Shown here: positions 35,401-47,049 of the stretch, piece after piece | Numbering within the stretch: the stretch's first letter is position 1 | How the letters are laid out: each line of letters opens with the position of its first letter | Assembly (NCBI GenBank): GCA_963691655.1 | Contig: OY829328.1 | Location: 71,552,400 to 71,616,399, forward strand | From: Toxonevra muliebris | Lineage: Eukaryota > Arthropoda > Insecta > Diptera > Pallopteridae | Direction of reading: 5' to 3' | DNA length: 64,000 bases | Notes under the pieces: model-generated | Database searches by the model: none | The model's input: only the letters and a program-made list of their open reading frames with translations | What the model was told of the DNA's origin: nothing | Program-made: the position numbers and the translations under genes

Positions 35401-38400
35401 TTTGGTATTTACTGCATGCCGCCATTATGGCCGCAACAACAAAGATGCATTGTTATTGGGTTGTTGTACGGTTGATTTTGAGATTTAATGTTATCCGACA
35501 CAACAACAAAGATGTGTTGTTTTTGCCAAGGTGAAATTGTAGTAATCTTGCTGTCACCTTATATTATTTCACCATGGGCCGAAAATTCTATAAATTTCAT
35601 TTCTTTTTTAAACCGATATTGGAAACACTTGCCCAGCGTCCGTCAGGTATCACGTCTTCCTGAAACCATTTTATTATTTTTTCGTCAGTGATGATAATAC
35701 AACATTAGAAATGTCAAAAGTAAATCACGTCAATTCAGTGAAAAGCGAAGAAATATAGTGAAAACATAAATTCAAAAATTCTGAGAGTCAAAATGAAAGA
35801 GGCGGGAATGAATTCTTCAAAAGCGGTAGCCTCCCGATTAGACATGGCCACGCTAGTAAAGTATCTCCGATACAATAATACATTAAACAGCACATAAAGA
35901 TTTTATATGTAGACAATAGATTGTGTTAATATACCATACCATTCACTATTCATAAAAATGCAGCAGCAAAAAAAGCAGCGTCCCAGGTTTATAGAACTAC
36001 TTAAATTCATTTCTTCCAAACAATATTCATTAATGTAATTAACTGATTTAAAAGCATTATTTTCAATACATTTAATTTTTTGATATTTTCTTTCAGCAAA
36101 AATGCTCTGTGAAACACAATGGCTATTAGTTTCTGCATCGGTTAAATGTGTATCTATGATTGGTAAAACTGTAGAAATACCCAATGTAGAAGTTGAAATA
36201 AAGATACAGACTGCCAAAGACGATGATGATGACGATGAAGAAATGACAGAGTATCAAAGTACGTGTGCAGTATCTAAATGCCCATAAACATTTTTCATAC
36301 ATTACTTCTCCTCACTCTCTTTACAGCTGCTACCGCTTCTACAAAATTGATAATCTTCGGAGTTATTTTTCAGTTGTTACGCAGCTCATCGGTGCGTGCT
36401 AAAATACGCGAAGAAGCAGCCAAATGTTTAGGTCATTTAGCAATTGGCGATGGTGCATTCTTTACACAACGAAATCTGGAAAAGTTTTTATCACTGGTGA
36501 AAGTGCAAAAAGATGCAGCACTAAATATTGCCATTTCAGAGGCTATTGTTTCTAGTTTGAATGGTTATGACGTTAATGCAGGGCCACCACATAGCGATTT
36601 TATAAATATACATTGCGATGACAAAGCATTCGAAACATTTTTAAACTCACTAATACGTTTAGTCAATGAACCAAATCCGCATGCTAGACAGGTGTGTGTT
36701 TAAGAATGCATTTTAAATTGTATGTGTCTTTAATTTGTTGTTTAATATATTTTAAAGGCATGCTCTGTATGGCTCTTGGCCGTGGTCAAACATTGTAGCA
36801 CACGTGCGGCGGTGCTTAATCGTAAGCAAATGCTACAATTTGCTTTTACTGAATTGCTATCAGATGATAGTGGTATGTGAAATGAGAAATTCAAGAAAAA
36901 ATTATTACGAATTAAATGTATGTATTTGAATTTACAGAATTCGTGCAAGACGTTGCCTCGCGTGGTTTGGGTCTAGTTTACACACTCTCGGATCCTAATA
37001 GCCAAAATGATTTGGCCTCTTCGCTGTTAGATCAATTGATTGGTGGCAAACGTAAGGTAAATCAAGTCAATGCAGATACAGAACTTTTCGCTGAAGGTAT
37101 GCTGGGAAAAACTCCAACTGGGTATGTCTGGCATACTTCAAATTATTGAAAATAGCATTGATTTATATACTTATCATTTTTTTTAACAGTGGCAACATCA
37201 CCACCTACAAAGAACTTTGCTCCTTAGCTTCTGATCTCAATCAGCCTGAAATGATTTATCAATTCATGCAGCTAGCCAATCATAATGCTGTTTGGACTAG
37301 CAAGCTTGGTGCTGCTTTTGGTTTGAAATCGATTTCTAAAGATTCTAAAGCAAAAATGGAACCTTACTTGGGTAAAATTATACCACGTTTGTATCGTTAT
37401 AAATACGATCCTACACCGAAAATACAAAATTCTATGATTTCAATATGGGATTCAATTGTCTCGGATTCAAAGGAGGTAATGGAACAGTATTATTGGGAAA
37501 TATTACGTGAACTTTTGGATAATTTAACATTTAATGAGTGGCGTGTGCGTATTGCATGTTGTTTGGCTGTACGTGATTTGTTGAAACGTCCAAATGGTTT
37601 ACGTTTGCGTACTGACGATCGAAAGTTAAAGGATTCGGCATTGACAACAACGACAAAAGCAACAAAGGAAAGTATGTCGATGGATGTAGGTGAGTAATAA
37701 ATAAGATAATTATTAATATATAAATATATTTATTACGCTTTTTAATTAAAAACTTCTGCATTCATTATAGATGAAGTGCCTGAACCAGAATTAAAAGAAC
37801 TTTGGTCCCAACTTTTCCGTGTTATGGACGATATACACGAAGGTTGTCGTATAGCAGCACAAGGTTCTGCTATGTTTTTGAGCAAGGTAATAGATGAATT
37901 TGCGAAATAAAATACAAATAAATTATCTGTTTTGATGATAACTAACTGAAAATAATGGCGCTATATTTTCTATACTCTATAATATTCATTGTTTTCTATA
38001 TTTTCTGAAAGTTATTTCACTATCAAATACAAATTTAAACTTTTTCTATCTGATGCAATATCCTGTCATTTTTTTCTCTCTATTAACAACTATTATCTTT
38101 TAATTTTATTTTATTGTACTAGCTTTGCGTTATTGCCGCTTCATCTGATCATGGTAAATCTGGTCTCGCTGTAGCATCATCAATTCTACCACTTTTGCTT
38201 GATATCGGTGTAACTCATACCGTACCAGATATACGCAATGTTAGCATTAAAACAATTTCCGAAATGATTGATTCATCGGGTTCACTCATCACTCCACACT
38301 TACCTTCACTTATACCGTGTTTATTAAAAGCTACCGGTGAATTGGAATCATCAAAACTCTCATATTTATCGACACGTTTGGGCGCTGATAGTGATGCACA

Positions 38401-41400
38401 AGAAGCGGTCGATACAATACGTGCTGAGGCTGCAAAATCCAATCATACCATGGAAACAATCACGAAGGTATGTAATAGTATTTGTAGACTTCATTTCTTA
38501 TATTGTATCTCAATAATAAATTTTTTTCCACATTATTTTTTTATTCTGATTTTAGTGTGTACGTTTTGTTGAATACAGCGCTTTGGAAAAGATGACACCA
38601 GCTGTAATTGAGTTGATTAAAAGCAGCATTAATTTGGGCACAAAAATTGCTTGTGCACATTTTGTTTGTTTGGTTAGTAAAAATGTCAATTTTTTTAAAT
38701 TTCGTTTACATATTTTAGATATAGCTCAAAAGTCTATAACCCCATTGGTCGCAAACTCATTACCTCGATGTATGCTCTGAACTTATCTACTATCCACGAA
38801 ATTACTAAACACACCTCGGTTTTTTTTGCACCTACTTAAAGCTCAGTCTGCTTTTACACCAGTGGTCGGCAAAATTGAAAATGAGATTGTGTTGGTGAGC
38901 GCAGAGTAATATAAAAATAAACCTAAAAGCCGTCAAATGACAAATAAGAAACTTAAAAAAACTTAAACTAAAGGTATTCTTCCAATGCATTTATTTAAAT
39001 CTATTCATTGTATGTTACCAAAGGCATTTGAAATCATAAGTAATTTTTTTGCGTTAATTTTTAGTCATACAAATAATTTCTCGCCGTGAACATAAGAAAA
39101 AAATCAACACAACCGCTGCCCATGTTGCTTCGTTGCTGTCTGAACAACTAGTGTTGATTCGATACAAATAAATATAAGTAAAAACTCGATACTTTTCATT
39201 CGATTCAAGTACTTTTTTTTCTCGATGCTATACCATAAGTATTTTACTTGGTATCGGAAAAAAGGGTCAATATCGGATACTCGATACTTTTGGAAAGTAT
39301 TTATTTAAAAAACTGAAATATTGCTATACAACATTCAAAATTGTGGATCATTTGCTATATTTTACAGCAATCAATAATATATTTCAAATTGCTACTGCGG
39401 AATTATTCAAAATATTTCAGTCCATATTGCAATATTGCTATGTATGAAAATATTGCAGTACAGTATTGAAGTTCTAGAAAATATTGCCGGCCATAGATGG
39501 CATGTTTATTGAAACCTTTTCATTAAAATAAAATATTTTGAACAATCTTTAATGTGTTGATTAGTTTTCCTTCTATTATAAATTTTCTAGCGATTTGCTA
39601 ATATCATATACTTAAGTTAACGTCATTTCACAAGTTTCCAGTAGAAATATCTCAAAACCATAAATGTTTTCATAGACAGCCACTTAAAAAAAGTGTAATT
39701 TGTCTCTTTAAACGAGTATTCGATACAAGCAATTAGTAAAAGTATCGATACTAAGTGGTTATCGAATCAACACTATGAACAACGACTAATTGCAAGAGCG
39801 TAAGAATGTGTGTGATAAGCGTACTGCTCGTTTGAGTAAGGTTTGCCGACCACTGTTTTACACACACCGATTTTAGGCCGGATTTGATTTTTTCATATTC
39901 TCTTTTTTTTTCATTTTCGACCGTGCGATTTTGTACTTCTATTGCTTCTTTGTTATTCGTTTTAAAAGAGTGGAACAGAGATGCAAAACTTGTAAATAGT
40001 AAACGTCAAAAATTGTTGGTATAGCCGATTTTAACTCGTTTACATTCGTATCCCCTCCTTCGCCTCCAAAAAGAAAATTGGTGAGAAAAATCAGTGTGTA
40101 AGAGCCGACTTAAAGACGTGCTTAAATAATATGAGAGACGTCAGTTTCAATGAAAGTAGCAATAGTGCTGTAGTGAGAGTGTGCTCGAGAGAGCGAAGAA
40201 AAGGCACCAGTGCTCTTGTTTATTGAACAAATGAAATGTTATTGTTTCTTTCTGTGTGCTCTCTCTTTCATATTTTTATTTTTTTTATTCTGCACATCGT
40301 CAAATTATCGTAAGCGACAATAAGTTAATTTTACAGGGAAAGCTTTTTTTTGTGTTTTCATTTTGTATGACGCTTTGTGAGAAATTTATGGTTCTCAACA
40401 GACTTTCTCTAAAATTAACAACAGTGTACATGAATAAATCTGTGGAAAGATGTTCCTGGTGGTAAAGTAATTTTTTTTATAAAACAAAAATGTTTGCGAT
40501 TTTGGCAATTTGGATTTGCAGTCATGGATCGATATACATATTTGTTTTGCACACTCTTGTCAGATCGTTAAAATGCACCAACTCCGCTCGTCTTTTACTT
40601 TGTCCCTCTTGTCTAGCAGTTGAAGTGCACATCAATAAATTAAATAGTTTAAAATTAGTCAAATTAGTAACGAGTAGTAGCTTAAGAACTCTTTGTCCTT
40701 ACACTATGGCGAACAGAGGTTGTTGGTTGGTAGTTGCTAAGTATGACTGATCAAAAACTATTCAATTCAATATATTGCTTAAAATTTTTTTATATTCTGT
40801 TAGCATTTTGAACCAACAAAAATATGATCAGGCCAAGTTTGTATATTTTCTTAAATTCAAACACTGACAAAAATCTACGCAGAACTACTGATGAGAAAGA
40901 CTAGAGTACAAGATAGAAGTTTTTATTTCATTGGCTTTAAAAATATTTAATATTCCTACACATTGACAAAGACCTGTTTACCAATACGATTGACCTCATT
41001 GTTTACGATCGATCAGAAGCTTGTTATAAAATTCGTTCCCTTTTTTTTTGGGCTTTTTGAACGCCTCCCTGAAATTTGGCTCCAATGAAAAATAGCTCTA
41101 AACAAAAATGAAAAAAGGTCCCCAAAAAATTTGCATGGAAACAAAAACAAATTTTACGTGAATCAGGGTGATCTTCCATAATTTGGGGCTTTTTTAATTT
41201 TGAGGTCACATTTCATATATACCATGATGGAAAATTAAATAAAGCTCCAAAATACAATGAAGCTCTACTACGCATTTTTCAAATTTTACAGGAGAAGCAA
41301 AAACATTCTTATATATGAAATATTGTTTCCAGAATTTGTAATTTAAATTAATTTTCCGTGCCTGACTTCAAAAATTTCAGTACAGATGAAAAGTGGGTAT

Positions 41401-44400
41401 GCTTTATCCTAATTCATCAAAAATACGATATTGAAATATTTGATGTTAGGAGCAATAACAAATAAAAGGAAACTATGTGTGTGCAGGTACTCACGGTACA
41501 TGTGAAACTTTGTTGTTTATATGAAAATTATTAGAAAATATTTATTGAAAATAATCTCCTATTCTGTGTTTTCAGTTTCTATAAACGGTACGATTGACTT
41601 ATTTACTCCAGTTAAAGCATTATCTTCCATATTTATCGAATTATTTTCCATATTACTTTTTGCCGCCCACGAAATGACGTAGTACACGTATATAACACAT
41701 GAAAGGAAAGTGCAGTTATATGCAAAAAAATCAGAAACGTCAGCTTTCTCACAAAAGTTTAAGAGATAAAACTGCCAGAAGTCGACTCTCTACCTGATTG
41801 TATGTAGCCGAATAACAACTGCATAACTTCGGTTCTTGCTGGTTCCTTTTTCTGAAGCTTTTTTTCTGTTGATACTCTCTACACCAGTGGTGTCCACGAC
41901 CTATGCAGTTAACGCACATTTGTTTTTGTAAAAGCACTTATGCATTCTAATACAAACACACACAGCACTCTGCACTAAGTAATACGAAATACACAAACAA
42001 TTTTGTCTTTTTCGTTTCTCAACTCTTTTCTTTGCCTATACCAAAGTTCACAGCAACTACACTTTCGTATGCTTTGTTGGTCTTCAACGTAGATTTTGTT
42101 GTTGTCTAACGTAGGAGTTTACAATAATAAAGTTTATATGGATTGGTGTTTGCACTTCCTATCGAAACATGGTGTAAGATTTTTTTTTTTTTTTTGTTTA
42201 AATGTTTATTTATTTATCCAATAAACGGGATACAATTTATATGGATGCTTAGTTAACTTATCTAAGTACAAAATTAAATAGGTACATTTCTGTTCATGGG
42301 TATAATATTAAAAAAGGTAAAAAACAATGAAAAACCATAATAACAAAATTGATAAGGTACATGTGACAAAAGTGAAAAGAATTAATTAATTAAATATTGT
42401 CTATTGCCCGGTGTTATACACTAGTCCGTTTTCATGATTGTATCTAGTGTGAAAAATTAAAATTTTGTCATTTAAGACCAGTTGTCCCGATTCATGTAGA
42501 TCATGAATGTATGTAATCTTTGTGTATTTACCACTTATCTGATTTGGGCAATGTATGATATCCCTAATATCCTAATAAGTTCAGAGTTTATGCATTTATT
42601 GAAAAAATTATAGTGTGATAGCTTCACCACCCAGTTTTATACACATGCCACGACATTTCTTTCTAAAATAAGCACTGGTATCGCAAACCTGACCCATAAT
42701 ATTGATGAATTCCGTTTTAGAAACATTTAGCATGAGTTTCCATTTGTTAAAATAGGCTAGTAGTTCATTTAAATAGACGTTTAAGAGATTTTGTGCTATC
42801 TTGGGTCGATTATGTGTAATATGAATCGTCGTGTCGTCTGCAAACTGAGTAAGTTTAACGTTATTATTAATAGGAATATCATACATAAACAAATTGAATA
42901 AGATTGGCGATAATACGGAACCCTGTGGGGTGCCGCAAGGCATGTCGTGCCAATCCGAAATTGCATTGTTAATTCGAACCGCAAATCTTCTTGAGTTCAA
43001 TGATGATCTGATAATCCTAGTTATGAAAGTTTTAAAATTTAGTTTCATCATTTTATGAATGAGACCGTCATGCCATACAGTGTCAAAAGCCGCCTTTAAG
43101 TCCAATGCCACAATTGATGTGATCATTTTATTATTAAGGCCGTTTGTAATATCATTCTGAATTTTGCATAAAGCGTGTTCAGTTGAATGCCCGGGTAAAA
43201 AACCAAACTGATTTTGAAGAATATCAAGTGAATCAATATGTGACCAAATACGAACATGGTGTAAGGTACGTACATATATAGCGCATGAGAAAAGAGTTCA
43301 GTTATATGGAATCAAGCTCTCTCACTAAAGCATTTGAGATAAAACTGTGTTTTTCATCATTTTGCGGCTATTTTTCATTTCAATTGTTGCGACTTTATTT
43401 CATTATGAAGATGTGCCCCAATTTTTGGGCTTTTTTCATTTTCTTTTATTACCCAAATTTCTTGGAGACTTCTTACACATCTAAATATAAACTTAATATG
43501 TATATGATCAGTACCACGGATCACTCTTGAGAAAGATATTAATTTTCCACTAATTTATTTATTTAAAATTTAGATAAGTATACGCATTGCAGAAGAAATG
43601 TCACCGCTAGCTAGGAAATACTTGAGCGCCTGTTTTATTGGACTTAAAGATCGTAATGCAACAGTTCGCAAATATTATGCGAGTGCTATTGGACATTTAA
43701 TAGGTATAGCAAAGGTGAGCAGTTTAAATTATTCATATTGAAATTATACCAAAAGGTTTTAAAAATTTTCTTTTTCCTCTCAGGAACAAACTATAAAGAA
43801 TTTCTTTGTTAAACTCAACGAATTGTATATGGAAAACTCTTCAAATCGTGCAGTACCACTCGCTATACAATCTATTAATAAACGGCATAATGATTTATTA
43901 AAAGACTATCCGGATAGTGTACTTCCGTTGGTATTCTTTGCAATGAATGAAGAACAAACTGAAGAAAATAAACCGAATATTGAACTATGGAAAGATTTGT
44001 GGAATGACATAAGTCCCGGTGATGCTGGTATACGCATGAATTTGAATGTGATAATACCAAAATTAGAAGAGTCACTTGATGAAGCCAGCTGGTCACGTAA
44101 AGCACAAGCGGCCAATGCAATACAAATGATAGCGGCACGTTTGAGTAGCACTATCAATGAAGCGGATCGTTTACGTTTAATACAATTGCTGTTGGTCAGT
44201 TTACAGGGACGGACATTCACTGGCAAGGAGCGATTGCAGCAAGCACTGGCTGCATTGTGTAAAGGACTCAATCATGAACATGAGATATGCCCACGTATAA
44301 TTGATGCTGTGATGCGAGAATGCCGCAAAGAAGAACCAAAATATCGTACAATGTCGCTGAGTGCTTTGGGTAATATTCTAGAAGAGCTGGAAGTGGATCG

Positions 44401-45264
44401 TTTTGAAGAGGTCTTATTTATTTATAAGTTATTTGTTCTGAAAAAAATGTGCTTATATAAATTATGTATATCTCTGTAGGTTTATAATATGATTTGGTAT
44501 TTATTGGAGAAGAAAGATCTTCGCAAAACACCCACTTCAGATGATGATGAGAGTGAAAATATGGAAAAAGATCTTACCGCTGATGAGCGCAACCAGCGTG
44601 CACAAATATTTAATAAACTGAAGGAGACCGTATGTGAAACATTGGGTAAATCATGGCCTAAGAACTCAATTGAAACTCAATATAAATATCAGTTTCAATT
44701 TGCTGAACGCTGTTCGCAATGCTTGAAAGATAGCACGCGTTCGGTGCAAGTTAGTCTTATGGGAGCTTTAACGAAATTCGTTGAACGTTTGCGCATATTT
44801 GACAGTGATGCATTGCCAGCTGTCGAGGGCAATAAAGAGAAAAAGGTCAAGGTAGATGAGCGTCAATCGCGTGATTCTATTGTGCAGAAGATAAGCAACG
44901 ATGTGCTATCGGCGGTCACCTATGCATCAGGTTAGTGTAGAAAATGTTGCTAATTTTTATTTGAAAATAACAAATTAGTTTAGTTTGAAGTTTTGAAGCT
45001 GTGTCTCAAAATTGTATGTTTATTTTTATATAAAACACTTCTTCCCAATCTCTAGGCATTCCCCACACTGGTCTCAAGAAGGAATCGCTCAACATTGTGC
45101 TAATGCTTATAAAGCGTCTAAGTGATGCTAAAGATATAAATAATCTCACATTGATTAAACGAAATTTTGAAGAGAACTTGGAAAAATTCCAAAAGGATAC
45201 AGCCCCTGAAGTACGTTGCCGTATCAAGGATATTGAGGAAAGATTCAGCAAGATTACATTTTAA
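29414..45264 (+). CDS. Ecm29: ECM29 proteasome adaptor and scaffold protein, complete, 22 exons
   Basis: Exons: 29414-29441, 29691-29821, 29892-30124, 31827-32070, 32139-32542, 32609-33094, 33162-33435, 33497-33674, 33743-33936, 34006-34174, 36097-36258, 36327-36691, 36758-36872, 36938-37121, 37190-37689, 37771-37886, 38123-38467, 38556-38672, 43574-43714, 43784-44410, 44480-44930, 45056-45264. All joins are GT-AG and in phase: 5,673 nt, 1,890 aa, close to the family length (human about 1,845). The N-terminal ECM29 domain is unmistakable (LLERVLLRLGCADTDEQLEK; RRVTSRPQVQIPVEALLDQY; MGYPRLSLEQR); the rest is alpha-helical HEAT-type repeats with acidic loops in exons 11 and 21. ECM29 binds the 26S proteasome, linking the 19S and 20S particles, acting in quality control and coupling proteasomes to endosomes and motors. 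The only weak splice site is the exon 20 donor (GAG|GTCTTA). Introns 3, 10 and 18 are long (1.7, 1.9 and 4.9 kb) and contain transposons. Confidence 0.96.
31060..31720 (-). mobile_element. LOA-like LINE fragment, antisense in ECM29 intron 3
   Basis: Minus strand from high to low: VTLGLKLSWNSHLSNTVKNV, a frameshifted VIKPMVTYATIAW, then KTCPIALGAIIGLPLLHLSA, SGDFTGHLSILSIFQ and the RNase H start PGAQVWYTIGSKIE, where the first catalytic Asp of the 'YTDGS' motif is Ile. It is a dead fragment lying antisense to the host gene. Confidence 0.8.
34434..34673. mobile_element. 240-bp MITE with 27-bp perfect inverted repeats (ECM29 intron 10)
   Basis: The left end begins CGTTGCGTGCAAAAGTGGTG and continues TAAGTCA (34434-34460). 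The right end (34647-34673) is its exact reverse complement. The interior is noncoding. Right of the element the CAACG word repeats, so the exact boundary and target duplication are unclear. Perfect arms suggest a fairly recent insertion or selection on the hairpin. No superfamily assigned. Confidence 0.75.
34795..35045 (+). repeat. Repeat X, copy 1 (ECM29 intron 10)
   Basis: Shares with the copy in intron 18, in opposite orientation, ACGAGTxAAAATCGGCT, GCATCTCTGTTCCACTC, ATAACAAAxAAGCAA, AGAGAATATG and the end AATCGGTGTGTGTAAAAGCA followed by GACTTA. No coding capacity. Confidence 0.75.
35046..36080. other. Remaining ECM29 intron 10 sequence
   Basis: Contains a short inverted pair GAGCACAAAC (about 35083) / GTTTGTGCTC (about 35171) and a pair of ACAACAACAAAGATGxxTTGTT direct repeats (about 35435 and 35500). 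No host exon fits the ECM29 frame here. Confidence 0.4.
38860..39855. mobile_element. hAT-like non-autonomous element with 8-bp duplication
   Basis: The terminal inverted repeat is CAGTGGTCGGCAAA at both ends, a typical hAT-type end. It is flanked by a perfect 8-bp target duplication TTTTACAC (38852-38859 and 39856-39863). Span 996 bp, of which 627 bp plus one 8-bp duplication belong to a second nested element. No transposase coding, so it is a MITE of about 360 bp before the nested insertion. Confidence 0.9.
39149..39775. mobile_element. Second hAT-like element nested inside the first
   Basis: Ends TAGTGTTGATTCGATA and its reverse complement TATCGAATCAACACTA, with a perfect 8-bp target duplication TGAACAAC at 39141-39148 and 39776-39783. 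Its interior is rich in the word TATCGATACT/CTCGATACTTTT (subterminal repeats, as hAT transposases often use) and is noncoding. Confidence 0.88.
40111..42165. other. ECM29 intron 18, middle part
   Basis: No exon or recognised protein. The block about 41660-41780 (CACGTATATAACACATGAAA, GTGCAGTTATATG, GAGATAAAACTG) recurs in diverged form at about 43265-43350, indicating an old duplication that the Jockey-type element later entered. Confidence 0.45.
42179..43252 (-). mobile_element. 5'-truncated Jockey-type LINE in ECM29 intron 18
   Basis: Flanked by a 13-bp target duplication AACATGGTGTAAG (42166-42178 and 43253-43265), with a poly(T) run (minus-strand poly(A) tail) starting at 42180. The minus strand encodes an uninterrupted RT segment from about 43252 to 42608: FGFLPGHSTEHALCKIQ, VALDLKAAFDTVWHDGL (motif A), CGTPQGSVLSPILFNLFMYD, LTQFADDTTIHIT (motif C FADD). 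Both catalytic motifs are intact. After 42608 a frameshift leads to the C-terminal remnant SELIRILGISYIAQIR. There is no RNase H domain, consistent with the Jockey clade. Truncation, tail and clean duplication point to a relatively young target-primed insertion. Confidence 0.92.
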
Positions 45265-45346
45265 AAATTCTGCTTCTGCACTTTTGGTCAATACACTCGA
45301 ATCAATAATAATGTATGTGGGAATTATGATTTACATTTAAACAAAG

Positions 45347-45352
45347 AATAAA
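45347..45352 (+). terminator. Polyadenylation signal AATAAA of ECM29
   Basis: First canonical AATAAA 83 bp after the ECM29 stop codon, followed by further AATAAA-like words to about 45370. It implies a short 3' UTR. Confidence 0.7.
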
Positions 45353-45370
45353 TTAATAAAATAAAAAATA

Positions 45371-47049
45371 ATATTATTATATATAAACATTTGTGCTGCG
45401 GCTAATGTCAGACACCAAGGCCAATTCACATTTTGTTACAATGATAAACTTTGCGTTTTATTTATTTTTTATTTTGATCAGGTTCATGCACCTTATTAAG
45501 TTAAGTGTTTTTTCTATAAAATACTTTTAATCTATTGCTAAGTAATTTATAATTGATATTCTTTTCATTGTTTCAATTGCTTTAGAAAATTATTATAGGC
45601 AAATTGCCATTTTTCAAAAATATTCAACTCGATTTGTTTGTGTAGAAATTCCATATACACATGCTTCTCAATAAAGCAATAATAAAATGCCAGACGATTG
45701 CCAATAGTAAATATATTACATACATTTTTAGGGGGATATACCCATGAATGGGGCATGTTCGTTTTTGGACCATAATTTTTTGTTTAAATAAGTATAAGGT
45801 ATTTATAAGCATTCCAAAAGCTAGAGAAATAATTTCATTTTGGACTCTTGCCATTTACATTTAAAAATAAAAGAAAATTTAGACGATTTTCTAAAGTGAT
45901 AATTTTTGATGAATTGTAAAAATGTATTCATGAGTGAGACACCAGCCAACAACTACAGAAACGGTTAGAACGAAATCTTTATTACTTCCGTAGTCCTTTG
46001 ATGTAATTAAACAACCACATCAAACAAACATATTTGTATCAGTTGCGTTTTTTTTATATGAAAAAATCTTCCAACATTAGCATCCTAATCAAAATTTAGA
46101 TGATTTTAAGAACCGGAAAAAAACTGGTGTGAAATGGGCCGAAAGAAAAATATTATTAGTTTCTATTGAACTAGTAAAAACAATCGCTTCTAGGTCTTCT
46201 ACCGTGTACAGACAAAGGCCAAACCCGAAGTTTATCACAATTTGATTTATGGTGTCCCACAAATAGGTGCATTCTCTTTTATTTAATCTAAGGTATTTAA
46301 TTTTTTTTCTTATTTGTACATACTAATCCAAAAAGTTGTTAATGGTGCAACGCTTGTATTCGGAGTGAGCTACAGTATGTTTTGTTTTGAATTTGCAAAC
46401 ATGTGCATCTTACAATCAAATGTGTAAGTATAGTAAGTGGGGAATCGTACAGGTACTAAAAATAGTAAGTCGCCACTTGGAAATTCGTTTCCAACCAGGC
46501 TAATTATAACACCATGCGACAGCACTTTTAACACATAGAAAAAATCAATATAGGCTTGAAAATGGACATCAAATATAATGTAGATGTGAAGTCCGTTTTC
46601 CTCCACCAGGTCAGATTTTCTTTGGCAGGACTTCAAAGTTTTGAAAAAACAGAAGTTCTATAGTTATTTTTTCATGTTTAGGCCCATCCAAAAATCACGT
46701 TATTCCACAGTATTATGGAATAAAGGAAAATGGTGAATAATGATTTGGGGCGAAATACTCCAGAACAATGTAAAAATCTTTTTTCAGTATAAAATACCAG
46801 TTGAAGCTTTTGACAACTTACTTTTGCACCATTTTTCTGTCACTTAGTAATATTAAACTTTAACAGAAAATCAAAATTAAATTTCTTTCTCCATCATATT
46901 ATTACTATTTCAACCACATTTCATGTAGCTTTATAATGATGTAAAAATAAATATAAAGCTATCTATTATTGCGAAGATATTTCGTGCCAAAGTTTTGTTT
47001 TCATTTTGACAACTTATTTTTCCCACCTACTGTACATCTAGATGACTAG
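45371..47049. other. AT-rich spacer
   Basis: No gene or complete mobile element recognised. The frames at 45565-45854 and 46370-46636 (minus) have no domain and irregular composition. Confidence 0.45.

Larger units (their letters stand above)
38841..40110 (-). mobile_element. Repeat X, copy 2: TIR element split by a hAT-like insertion
   Basis: The left end AGTCTGCTTTTACAC (38846-38859) is interrupted by the 38860-39855 element and continues ACACCGATTTT at 39864. The far end, reverse-complemented, reads AGTCGGCTCTTACACACTGA (about 40090-40110). These form an imperfect terminal inverted repeat. The interior matches copy 1 (34795-35045) in reverse. Leaving out the hAT-like element and one TTTTACAC restores the same GCTTTTACACACACCGATTT string seen at the end of copy 1. 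Confidence 0.8.

Noticed and set aside
43875..44271. Minus-strand frames of 87 and 121 codons
   Set aside because: They lie opposite ECM29 exon 20 and have no domain; shadows of the real coding strand.
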